Positions 26,872 to 35,531 of a stretch of 64,000 bases of DNA are shown here, piece after piece. The stretch spans positions 62,001-126,000 of the forward strand of contig JALHQH010000024.1 of NCBI GenBank assembly GCA_022842065.1. The letters are read 5' to 3'. Below the pieces are notes generated by a model. That model was not told the DNA's origin and did not search any database. It saw only the letters and a list, made by a program, of their open reading frames with translations. Each line of letters opens with the position of its first letter. Position 1 is the first letter of the stretch. The stretch is from Caldilineaceae bacterium. GTDB taxonomy: Bacteria > Chloroflexota > Anaerolineae > Caldilineales > Caldilineaceae. A program made the translations under genes and the position numbers.

Positions 26872-29800
26872 CTAGTTTTGGGCAGCATCGATCACAGGCA
26901 GTTGGACCACATTTTCGGGGCGGGTGAGGACTGCCGCCGCAAAGACCCAAGCGACTTGGCCATCAGGCAAGACAATCTGTAGCCAGATGTTGTCCACAGT
27001 ACGCCCCGTGGCTTGGATCACCGAGTTGCTGGGGAGAACGGCAACCACCGTTGCATTGGTATTGGCAGTGGCGCGCGCGTTAACACCAAAGTTATCCGGG
27101 GTCGAAACGGTAATCGTGGTCACTGGTTCTGACGAGGCCGGGGACACAGCCGTTTCGACCGGGATGGGAATCAGCGTTGCATAGGGGACAATGCCAGCTG
27201 CCGTTACCACGCCCCCCGACGTAATGGGAGCTGTGATGGTGAGCGGTGGCGTCGCCACAGTTGCCACTGCGTCAGGAGTTCCACAATCGCGCAGCAAGCC
27301 ATTATCACAAAGAAAAGTGGTCGCTACTTCGGCAGTGGCAATTTCATCGCCAGTAGCTGGTTCGCCGTCAGCGCCCAGTTCAACGCGCGCATTGAGTTCG
27401 GTCATGACCGCGGTGTTAAGTAATGGTCCCAGTTCACCTAAATAGGCTTCTAATTCAGGATAGCGGGTCAGAAGTTCATTGCGCACCACCGGTGCCGGGA
27501 TGTAATTGGGAAAGGCACCCAGAGTATCCTCCAGCACATAAAGATTCCAAGCATCAATCCGTCCATCTGTGCGGGCAACTTGGGCCACATCACAGCTACC
27601 GGCGCGCAAGGCCGGATAGATCTCGTCAAGCGTCAACCGTTGAATGTTCGCCGCCGGAAAAGTAATGTCGTAAAGCGATGCTAAGTTTTGTGCGCCACTT
27701 GCCTGATCGTCCCAAAAATCAGGGGTAACACACAGGCTTAGATTAGAATTGCCGGCAGCCAACAGTTGGCCTAGATCCGCTAATGTACGGATGCCTTGGG
27801 TGACAAGGTTATCGCCAACTGCGAGTCCGTAAGCACTATCAAAAGCTGCCTTACGAATCCAAGTGAGATTAAAGGGCCGATCGAGGTTCTTAATCAGTTC
27901 ATAGGCGCGTTCTGGATCGGTGGGCAAGGCCGCCAACGGGATATTGTGATAGAGCAACAACGCCGCCCCGGTAAATTCGGGGTAGAGATCAATTTGTCCT
28001 TGCTCCAACTGGCGCCGCAAGTCAGGGGAAGTGCCAACTCCCGTCTGATCGATGACATTATAGCCACCACTACGCAACATTGCCACCAACAGTTGCCCCA
28101 ACAGATACTGTTCTGGGTCAGCCATCGAGGCGACGCGAATGCCATCAGTTGCGATAGGTGGATTTGTTTGCGCCAGGGTCGGATTATCTGGTGAAACAGG
28201 CGTTGCTCCTGTTTCACCATCGGCGTTATCATTGTTTTGGCCGGTAGCATCCTCATCGCTAGGCCCCGCTTCGGTCGGCGGTTCTGCCGTCGCCGTGGCC
28301 GTAGGGGTCGTTGTCTCCCCCTCAGTAGCAGTAGGGGTTGCGGGAGGCGAGTCAGGGGTAGCACCGGTTTCCTCGGTACTTTCCGTTGAAGGAGCAACTG
28401 GATTTTCACGATCATCATCACGGTCAGTGATACTTGGCAGCAGGCCATCTAAGGTCAGTTCTGAACTGACCAGGCCGGCATTCTGCAAGAAAACGAAGGC
28501 GGCCTCCACAGGCAAAATTTCATCGCCCGTGGCGGCGATTCCATCTTCACCGACTTCGATGCCGAGATCAAGCGCTTCAGCCGTTTCACTGTCGAGCGCA
28601 GCCACTAGACGATTCAGCAATGCCGTTAGCTCAGGATTCTGGGCCAAGACTTCTTCACGAATGACCGGGGCTACATCCAGGCCAAGGAAGAAATTGCGTG
28701 GATCGGCCAGCAGGTTCAGATCGCGACTGGCAGCATCGATAGGTAACGTGGCCAAATCGCACTCGCCGGCGGCAAACGTAGCAGCAACATCGGCCTCATC
28801 CATCAACAGGATATTCTCCGGCTTAAATTCAAATTCGTAGAGGGTCTCCAATGCTAAAATGCCCCGTTGTTTGCTGGCATAGAATTCATTGTCCATACAG
28901 ATCAAGAAGGGGGCATCATTCTCATTCATATAGAGCGCCAGCGCAGCGAGATCTTCGATCCCCTCGTCCAAAAGTGCATCCTGGGCCACAACACCTTGTG
29001 ATTCAGTGTAAGGCAGCGGATTGAGCCAGGTGATCCCCAGTTGCTCATCTAATGTTTGCGCCAACATAAAGGCGCGTTCGCGACCGGTTGGCAACGCAGA
29101 GAGCGGCAGATCATTATAATCCGTCAGCACCGTTGCCACCGATTCCAGATAGAGATCCACGTCGCCAGCCAGCATCGCCTGCCGGACCAGTAAGCCACCA
29201 CCCAGATCAGTTTTGTCCACCACACGGTAGCCAGCATCGGCCAGCAGCAACATGACCATCTGGCTTAGCGCCTGTTGGTAACCTTCATTCGTATTGGCAG
29301 CGGATACCGCAATCGGAGGCAAGGGCACCAAACGATTGGCGCGGAGGAAGCTATAAGCGACTGCTTCAACCGTCTCCTCATCCCCACTATTCAACTCAGC
29401 ATCAGCACCAATATCCACACGGGCATTGAGCGCGCTCATGGTCGGCCCATCCAGTAATTGACTTAGCCCGTTGAGCAATTCCGCCAAGTCCGGGTAACGC
29501 GCCAGAACATCGGCCCGCAGCACGGGCGTGGGATTGTAGAAGGGGAAGAAGGCGAGAGTATCTTCCAGGCTGGTAAAGCCCCAAGCGTTGATACGACCGT
29601 CCGTGGCATACCCTTCAGCCACATCACATTCGCCCGTGCGCAATTTGGCATAGGTTTCACTGGCTTCGAGCAGCAAAATATTTTCATCCGCAAAGGTAAA
29701 ACCGTACAACTCTTGTAAGCCAGGCAACCCATCTGGGCGAGCGTAAAACTCGCTTTCCACACAGAGAATAAGGTCAGCGGCATTGGCATTCAGGTAGACC

Positions 29801-31182
29801 GCCAGATCATCAATGCTCTGAATGCCTTCATCGGCCAATTCCTGCCGGACCAAGAGGGTATAGGTATTATTCAAAGGCGCGGGCTCAAGCCACGTCAGAC
29901 CCTCGGCGGCATCCAAGGTTTTTGCCAACATGTAGGTACGTTCGGCATCTGTGGGTAGGGCCGAGGTAGGAATATTGTGATGGACAGAAGTCGCGGTACC
30001 GGTATATTCAGGGTAGAGGTCAATTTCACCGGCCTCAACCGCAGCCCGAATTGCGGTGGTGCCACCATAACCAGTCAGATCCTCGACCGCATAGCCCGAT
30101 TCGCGCAGCAGAATCACCATCATCTGGCCGAGCAGCAGTTGTTCATTAAATTCTTTTGAACCGACCTTGATCGGATCGGGCTGAACAATCCGATTACTGA
30201 CCAGGAAGTTGTAGGCAACGTCATCAACACTCTCTTCGTCGCCATTGGCCAGCACCCCATCAGCACCGATATCAACACGGGCATTGAGGGCAATCATCGT
30301 CTCATTATCTAGATATTGCCAGAGGTTGTTGAGCAGTTCAGCAATTTCTGGATTACCATCGAGCAGGGTTTGGCGTACAACCGGGGCTGGATGGTAGAAG
30401 GGGAAAAAGGCCAGTGTATCTGCCAGGTTATGAAAGCCCCACGCCCCAATCCGGCCATCGGTGGCAAAGCCTTCGGCGACATCACATTCCCCTTGCCGCA
30501 ATTTATCATAGGTCTCGTTAGGTTCCATCACGAGCACATTTTCTTCCTTGAAGGTGAAACCATACAGCGTTTGCAAACCTGGTAGCCCATCGTCGCGGCT
30601 GAAAAATTCACCCTCGACGCAGACTTTCAGATCGGCCCCTTCCCCATTTAGATAGACAGCCAGATCAGCCAGGGTTTGTATGCCTTCCATGTACAACTCA
30701 TCGCGCACCATCAGGGTAAAGGTATTATTAAAATCGGCCTGATTCAACCAAACCAACTCCTGTGCACCGTCAAGACTCTTGACCAGCTCATAGGCACGTT
30801 CCGGGGTATTAGGCAGGGCATCAGCAGGCAGACCATTGTAAAGCGTCAGCGCTGTACCGGTATATTCGGGATAGATATCGATCTCCCCGTTGACTAAGGC
30901 ATCGCGCACCGCCCGTGAACCACCCAGTGCCGTCCGATCCTCAACCGCATAGCCGGCATCTTGCAGCACGAGAAGAATCATTTTCCCCAGCAGCAGTTGC
31001 TCGTTAAACTCCTTGGAACCAATGCGGATGGGGGTCACCGTTTCCCCATCACTTTGGGCGTTATCCGTTTGGGCGCTACTGTCTTGTTCGCCACTTTCCT
31101 GGGCAAAGGTAGGGATCAACTGCCCACTGATCAAGAGCAGTGTCAGCAGCAAAGTCAGCAGTCGTTTTTGTTGACGAACCAT
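26872..31182 (-). CDS. Giant solute-binding protein: four OpuAC/OsmF-type modules plus SH3-like domain
   Basis: A 1436-residue protein with an N-terminal signal peptide (VRQQKRLLTLLLTLLLISGQ). The start at 31182 is chosen because GGGAG lies eight bases upstream; a GTG at 31197 is possible. Four copies of the quaternary-amine (glycine betaine/choline) binding fold start near residues 47, 337, 622 and 1014. Modules 1 and 2 keep the ligand signature (DIYPEYTGTA and DLYPEYTGTA), module 4 has DLYPEFTGAA, and module 3 is degenerate (DLYLESVATV). Each ends in a similar LNARV.IGADG...GDE...V segment. A Thr/Pro/Glu-rich linker (about 905-1010) precedes module 4, and an SH3-type domain (about 1361-1425, NARATANTNATVVAVLPS) ends the chain. 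Single-module family members feed ABC importers; no permease or ATPase gene is nearby. Confidence 0.9.
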   Translation of the reverse strand: MVRQQKRLLTLLLTLLLISGQLIPTFAQESGEQDSSAQTDNAQSDGETVTPIRIGSKEFNEQLLLGKMILLVLQDAGYAVEDRTALGGSRAVRDALVNGEIDIYPEYTGTALTLYNGLPADALPNTPERAYELVKSLDGAQELVWLNQADFNNTFTLMVRDELYMEGIQTLADLAVYLNGEGADLKVCVEGEFFSRDDGLPGLQTLYGFTFKEENVLVMEPNETYDKLRQGECDVAEGFATDGRIGAWGFHNLADTLAFFPFYHPAPVVRQTLLDGNPEIAELLNNLWQYLDNETMIALNARVDIGADGVLANGDEESVDDVAYNFLVSNRIVQPDPIKVGSKEFNEQLLLGQMMVILLRESGYAVEDLTGYGGTTAIRAAVEAGEIDLYPEYTGTATSVHHNIPTSALPTDAERTYMLAKTLDAAEGLTWLEPAPLNNTYTLLVRQELADEGIQSIDDLAVYLNANAADLILCVESEFYARPDGLPGLQELYGFTFADENILLLEASETYAKLRTGECDVAEGYATDGRINAWGFTSLEDTLAFFPFYNPTPVLRADVLARYPDLAELLNGLSQLLDGPTMSALNARVDIGADAELNSGDEETVEAVAYSFLRANRLVPLPPIAVSAANTNEGYQQALSQMVMLLLADAGYRVVDKTDLGGGLLVRQAMLAGDVDLYLESVATVLTDYNDLPLSALPTGRERAFMLAQTLDEQLGITWLNPLPYTESQGVVAQDALLDEGIEDLAALALYMNENDAPFLICMDNEFYASKQRGILALETLYEFEFKPENILLMDEADVAATFAAGECDLATLPIDAASRDLNLLADPRNFFLGLDVAPVIREEVLAQNPELTALLNRLVAALDSETAEALDLGIEVGEDGIAATGDEILPVEAAFVFLQNAGLVSSELTLDGLLPSITDRDDDRENPVAPSTESTEETGATPDSPPATPTATEGETTTPTATATAEPPTEAGPSDEDATGQNNDNADGETGATPVSPDNPTLAQTNPPIATDGIRVASMADPEQYLLGQLLVAMLRSGGYNVIDQTGVGTSPDLRRQLEQGQIDLYPEFTGAALLLYHNIPLAALPTDPERAYELIKNLDRPFNLTWIRKAAFDSAYGLAVGDNLVTQGIRTLADLGQLLAAGNSNLSLCVTPDFWDDQASGAQNLASLYDITFPAANIQRLTLDEIYPALRAGSCDVAQVARTDGRIDAWNLYVLEDTLGAFPNYIPAPVVRNELLTRYPELEAYLGELGPLLNTAVMTELNARVELGADGEPATGDEIATAEVATTFLCDNGLLRDCGTPDAVATVATPPLTITAPITSGGVVTAAGIVPYATLIPIPVETAVSPASSEPVTTITVSTPDNFGVNARATANTNATVVAVLPSNSVIQATGRTVDNIWLQIVLPDGQVAWVFAAAVLTRPENVVQLPVIDAAQN

Positions 31183-31259
31183 AATGTGCGCTCCCACAAT
31201 TTTAGATCACAAATAAGATAGACAAATCGTTATAATTTTAATTTACTTGCCGGTACAGT

Positions 31260-33194
31260 TCATTCACAAAGCGTTAATGATTCAAGCAGCGTGCGATTTT
31301 GCTCATACCACACCGCTGGGTCCAATCCCGTTAAGGCCGCATCATTGAGATCAAGGTTGACCAGAAAGCGATAAAAACAGGCATTTCCCCGTTCAATCGG
31401 CCCTTTTACAGCAGCATTACTCATCACAATCAGCTTCCCGCTATCCGCCTGATAGTAGCCACTGCCAATAAAGATCACAAAGCCAAAGTAGCGCTGCAAA
31501 TAGGCCCGGTGGGTTGGATCAACATAACAAAAGGTCAAGTCCATACGCGTTGCGACCTCTTTGGCAGCAAGCGCAGCAAAGAGCTCTTCCGCGTCAGTAA
31601 AACCAGTACTCACGACCCGCAGACCAAAGTTACGCTCCATCACCAGTTGGATCATCGCCGTCGCCGTCTGACATTGCGCATTGTTTTCCAGATAGGCCAG
31701 ACGGAAATCGGCTGCCACCGGCGTATCGACCGCAGCGATCGCAGTGGGTACGCTGGTGGGTGTATCGACCACGCTGGGTGTGGGTGGCAGCGCGGTTGGC
31801 AACACGAGTGGCACAGCGGTGGCTGGCACGGCAGTCGGCACCACTGTCGGCGGTGGCGCTAAGGCCAGCGGCGTTGCGCCGGCAACAGGTGCCTGGCCAT
31901 CAAGCACAGCTTCGACAAAAAAATCAAAGGTACCACTCTGCGGGCCAGGAATGGCGCGCGCAATGGGCACGCCAGGCCAGGCCGCATTAATATCGGACCA
32001 CCGGCGGGCTTGGGTAAAGATTTGCCCTAACTGGGCTAAGGTTGCCTCGCGCAGAAAATTATTGTTGCGGCTGACGACCACCGCCAGCGCATCCACCGCC
32101 ACCGGGAAAGCTAAGACGGGGCGGCCGTTTGCCACACAGCTCGCGCGTTCGGCTTCCGTAATGGGCCGACTGGCATCGACAATATCATCAAGCCCTTCAG
32201 TACAGAAGCGGCGGAAACCGGCCCCCGTCCCCGCGCTGTCAACTTGAATGGCACCTTGAAAACCAAGTCCAGTAAAGTGTTCGACCATGCGCTGGGTCAA
32301 GGGCGCCAATGTCGAACTGCCCGAGATCAAAATCGGCGCGTTCGGGATCCCGTCAAGCGTACAGGCTGGCAAGTTGGTCGCCAGCAGATGGCTGGCGCTT
32401 TCCATCCGTTGGCAACGCTGACAACCGGCATTAAAACTCTGCAAAGCCTGGGCAAAGAGATTCGTGGTCGGCAACCCATAGCCCACGTCACCAATGCGCG
32501 CTTCTAATTGGTTGAGATAACAGCCGATAAAAGCTTCGACTTGTGGCTTGGCGCGCAGCGTTGCCGGGGCAGTATAGAGCAGCAGCGGTCGCGCTAATGG
32601 ATAACGTCCATCAGCCAACGTTTCGGGACCAGGCTCAACTAGCTGTCCATCCGGCAGACGAAGTGCAACGAAGCGCAGGCGATCTTGATTGGCCAAATAG
32701 TAGGAGTAACCCAAAAATCCTACGGTATTTACATCATTGGCAATAATTGTTGCCAGAATATTGTCATCTTCGCTAATGGTCAAATTTTCAGCATTGCGTA
32801 ATAAAAGCCCATTATCCACCACTACAGGCAGTGCCGTAGTGGGCAGTGCGGTGGCGTTTGCGGCCACCGTAGCGGTCAGCACCACCGCCGCTGGTGGCAA
32901 AGCAGACGGCGTTTGGGCAACAACAAGCAGTGGCGTATTCGTCGGTAACGCCGCTTGGCTGTCGAGTGTACTCAGCACCGGTGTTGGATTGGTGGGCGTG
33001 TCGGTCGCCGGCAAGATCAGATCAGCGACCTGTTGTCGCAATGTGTAAATAAAGCCGCGTCCTGCGTCCTGCGGTGCAGCCGTTGCCCCGCCCTGGGTCA
33101 ACATAATCGATTGCAAGCTGAGAGTGATAAAGATCAAGAGACCGGCAATCAGCGCCAGAAATAGATAAGCAAAGTTATCACGGATAAACTTCAT
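31260..33194 (-). CDS. Membrane-anchored PstS-like protein with halves in swapped order
   Basis: The 644-residue protein has an N-terminal membrane helix (about 8-30) and a Thr/Pro/Ala linker. Residues about 126-240 match the second half of PstS phosphate-binding proteins (LTISEDDNILATIIANDV, VGFLGYSYYLANQDRL, LADGRYPLARPLLLY). Residues about 285-430 match the first half (ILISGSSTLAPLTQRM, VDSAGTGAGFRRFC, DASRPITEAE, GPQSGTFDFFVEAV). In ordinary PstS the order is reversed, so this looks like a circular permutation, or a tandem pair that lost its outer halves. After a second linker (about 435-495), the C-terminal 150 residues form another compact domain of unknown type with three cysteines. 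It is 77 bases upstream of the four-module binding protein and in the same leftward direction. Confidence 0.83.
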   Translation of the reverse strand: MKFIRDNFAYLFLALIAGLLIFITLSLQSIMLTQGGATAAPQDAGRGFIYTLRQQVADLILPATDTPTNPTPVLSTLDSQAALPTNTPLLVVAQTPSALPPAAVVLTATVAANATALPTTALPVVVDNGLLLRNAENLTISEDDNILATIIANDVNTVGFLGYSYYLANQDRLRFVALRLPDGQLVEPGPETLADGRYPLARPLLLYTAPATLRAKPQVEAFIGCYLNQLEARIGDVGYGLPTTNLFAQALQSFNAGCQRCQRMESASHLLATNLPACTLDGIPNAPILISGSSTLAPLTQRMVEHFTGLGFQGAIQVDSAGTGAGFRRFCTEGLDDIVDASRPITEAERASCVANGRPVLAFPVAVDALAVVVSRNNNFLREATLAQLGQIFTQARRWSDINAAWPGVPIARAIPGPQSGTFDFFVEAVLDGQAPVAGATPLALAPPPTVVPTAVPATAVPLVLPTALPPTPSVVDTPTSVPTAIAAVDTPVAADFRLAYLENNAQCQTATAMIQLVMERNFGLRVVSTGFTDAEELFAALAAKEVATRMDLTFCYVDPTHRAYLQRYFGFVIFIGSGYYQADSGKLIVMSNAAVKGPIERGNACFYRFLVNLDLNDAALTGLDPAVWYEQNRTLLESLTLCE

Positions 33195-33248
33195 CGCTTG
33201 CGCCCTTAAAAATCTACGAACAAGATAACGATCGGTCAGTGAAATGTG

Positions 33249-34433
33249 CTAGGGCAATGGCGGCGGCGCGATATATTCCAGGGGAATCTCCCCTTCCAAT
33301 GTCCTGAGAAAGGTAATGATCTCGGCCACCTGCTGGTCTGTCACGGTTTTATCGAGTTGGTGGCGTGCCATCAAAACGACCATCTCTTCCAAAGTTGCCA
33401 CACTGCCATCATGTAAATAAGGGCTGGTTTGGGTGACATTGCGCAGGCTGGGCACCTTAAAGACATGGCGATCTGCTTCATTGCCGGTGACAAGGTAACG
33501 CCCCAAATCCTCAACCGGATAGGGTACTTTTTCACCGAGCTTTTTGTAGAGTAGCCCCCCAACCGTGACACCGACATGGCAAGTAGGACAACCGACCTCC
33601 GCAAAGGTAACCAGGCCGCGCTGTTCGGCTTCGCTCAGTTGGCTGTAGTCACCCGTCAGGAATCGATCAAACCGTGCCGGCGTCATGAGGCGCCGTTCAA
33701 AGGCCGCAATCGCCAGGGCCACATTTTCAAATGAAACCGGATTGGGGTTATCAGGAAAAGCCGCGGCAAACAGTGGGGCATAGCCGGGGAATGAATGAAT
33801 TTTGCGCTCGACCTCTTCCGGATCTAACATCCCCATTTCACCAGCGTTCAGAATTGGCCCCTTCGCTTGCTCTTCCACCGTTGCCGCGCGCCCATCCCAG
33901 AACTGCGAAATATGCAAGGCAGCGTTATAAACGGTCGGCGCATTACGCTTTACTGGTTCGCCATCATGGCCAATCGAGACTGGCAAATTATCGACCCCAT
34001 AACGATCCAACAGATGGCAGCTGTTACAGCTCTGGCGCTGATCAACTGAGAGCCGGGGATCATAATAGAGCACCTTGCCCAGCGTCGTCAACGCCGGGGT
34101 AAGCGCATAGGTGCCAGACGGGACTTCGGCTGGGAGCGGATCAAACAAAGTTAAGATCGCTGGAGACAGTTCCGGGATTAAGGTGCCACTGTTCACCACA
34201 GGTGGGAGCAAGGGCACAACCGCGGGCTCGGTCGCGGCCACAATCCCAGCCGGATCAAGCGTGGGTGCAGCCGCGGCGGGCAGCGGTTGGTTTGGGTCAA
34301 CCGCGCTCACAGTCGGCAAACTTACCCCACCACCGCGCAGGCGATCCGCCAAAAATTGATAGTTATAATAAAGAATAAAGGCGACCACGACCTCAATAAT
34401 GAGGACGGTAAAGATTAGTGGGCCACGTTTCAT
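33249..34433 (-). CDS. Di-haem cytochrome c peroxidase (CcpA/MauG family)
   Basis: A 394-residue protein with an N-terminal membrane helix (about 8-26) and a Pro/Ala/Val linker, then the di-haem domain. Haem c sites are CNSCH near residue 137 (LSVDQRQSCNSCH) and CPTCH near residue 280 (FAEVGCPTCH). Family landmarks GHDGEPVKRNAPTVYNAAL, QFWDGRA and VPSLRNVTQTSPYLHDG are present, the last giving the distal region of the second haem. The enzyme reduces hydrogen peroxide with electrons from a small donor such as a cytochrome or cupredoxin. The gene immediately upstream, 15 bases away, encodes a cupredoxin, a plausible donor. It lies 54 bases before the PstS-like gene. Confidence 0.92.
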   Translation of the reverse strand: MKRGPLIFTVLIIEVVVAFILYYNYQFLADRLRGGGVSLPTVSAVDPNQPLPAAAAPTLDPAGIVAATEPAVVPLLPPVVNSGTLIPELSPAILTLFDPLPAEVPSGTYALTPALTTLGKVLYYDPRLSVDQRQSCNSCHLLDRYGVDNLPVSIGHDGEPVKRNAPTVYNAALHISQFWDGRAATVEEQAKGPILNAGEMGMLDPEEVERKIHSFPGYAPLFAAAFPDNPNPVSFENVALAIAAFERRLMTPARFDRFLTGDYSQLSEAEQRGLVTFAEVGCPTCHVGVTVGGLLYKKLGEKVPYPVEDLGRYLVTGNEADRHVFKVPSLRNVTQTSPYLHDGSVATLEEMVVLMARHQLDKTVTDQQVAEIITFLRTLEGEIPLEYIAPPPLP

Positions 34434-34448
34434 AACATTCCCTAAGAT

Positions 34449-34976
34449 CTACTCTGCCGTCACACGTAGTTTGCCCTGCATGTAGGGGTAATGACCATCA
34501 ACCGTACAGATCACCTGATATTCACCGGCCTCCGGCGCAATAAAGGTAATCGTGGTCTGGCTATGATCATAAACCATACCGATGCCATGCAAAATAATTT
34601 CACTATTCTGGCCCTGATCATAAGGGATGGGGACCGCCGCGCCTTGTTTAACCACCGCCCAATTATGGTCATAGTTCCCATGATTGATCAGGGTAACGAC
34701 CACATCTGCGCCGCTGCGAACGGTCCATAGTGGTGGCTCAGTTAAATTAGTATCGGTCGCGCCGTAGTAGGTGTCAAACATGTCAACGGTGAGCATTTCA
34801 ACGTCACCCCCGGCACCCCACCACTCCCCACCGCAAGCAACCGGCAACAGCGTGAGCAAGATCAGAAGAGCAAAGAGTACAGATTTTTTGATTGGGTAGA
34901 CGATGTAATTTATCACAGAATGTTCGATTGCACTGGCGTATGTGAACTGCTTAATGAATTGGATTATGTTAGACAT
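34449..34976 (-). CDS. Cupredoxin-domain lipoprotein (type 1 copper)
   Basis: A 175-residue protein. The first 30 residues precede a hydrophobic segment (LFALLILLTLLPVACGG) whose Cys looks like a lipoprotein attachment site, so the protein is probably lipid-anchored outside the cell. The cupredoxin fold follows: the first copper histidine in NYDHNWAVV near residue 105, then CTVDGHYPYM near residue 158, giving the C-x4-H-x3-M loop of type 1 copper proteins. It should carry single electrons. It is the first gene of a leftward set and likely donates to the peroxidase encoded next. The start ATG lacks a clear ribosome site, so the real start could lie later. Confidence 0.87.
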   Translation of the reverse strand: MSNIIQFIKQFTYASAIEHSVINYIVYPIKKSVLFALLILLTLLPVACGGEWWGAGGDVEMLTVDMFDTYYGATDTNLTEPPLWTVRSGADVVVTLINHGNYDHNWAVVKQGAAVPIPYDQGQNSEIILHGIGMVYDHSQTTITFIAPEAGEYQVICTVDGHYPYMQGKLRVTAE

Positions 34977-35531
34977 ATGCTTGTATACTCATGGTTATAC
35001 TGCGCCACTGGTGAATATCCACTGGTGAATATATGATGGTGAGTATATGATAGCGAGTATATTATCGCATACATCGTACACAACACGAGAAGTTAAGTGC
35101 TTACACAATCAATCTACGATTCATTATAAACAAAAGCAACGTCTTCACGGCTGACAATAACTTTACAATCTACGTCAAATAAACTAATTGTAAGCATAAA
35201 GATATGTGATTGCAAAACAAGTTGACTTATACTATGATGGCAAAATCTGCTTTTATGATATTCTACACCCGAACCTTGCAATACTCGTAAGTTTTGGTTA
35301 AACAATTTTCATTCATCACCTGAAATTTCAATACTATTATCCAATATTTTTTGTGACATTTTCCTGACATTTTCGAGGCTGAAGCAACTGGTTTCATCTC
35401 AATCCAGTCCATTGCCTGTGCATTGTACGCAAATCAGCTTAAAAATCGAGTTTTTGCCCATCGCTCTAGTTGATTGCCCGTGCATAACACTGGAGCGTAC
35501 CATTGGAGCGTAACACTGAGGAGTACCTGGC
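34977..35531. other. Divergent gene-free control region between cupredoxin and SBP-FGE genes
   Basis: A 555-base, AT-rich gap separating two divergent transcription units of the binding-protein region. It contains the degenerate 14-base repeats listed separately next to the cupredoxin gene. Close to the rightward gene is a second pair of 14-base units (CTGGAGCGTACCAT and TTGGAGCGTAACAC, about 35489-35517). The ribosome site GAGGAG (35518-35523) precedes the rightward ATG by eight bases. A motif AAAATCGAGTTTTTGCC near 35443 resembles one arm of the palindrome at 53982-54069. No small gene is convincing. Confidence 0.5.
35006..35064. repeat. Four degenerate 14-base direct repeats upstream of the cupredoxin gene
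   Basis: Units ACTGGTGAATATCC, ACTGGTGAATATAT, GATGGTGAGTATAT and GATAGCGAGTATAT lie in series, about 14-15 bases apart, starting 30 bases before the cupredoxin ATG. Spacing of just over one helical turn is compatible with cooperative regulator binding. Confidence 0.6.

Noticed and set aside
35114..35305. Short leftward frame of 63 codons in the divergent gap
   Set aside because: No ribosome site, no protein-like pattern, lies in AT-rich control region.
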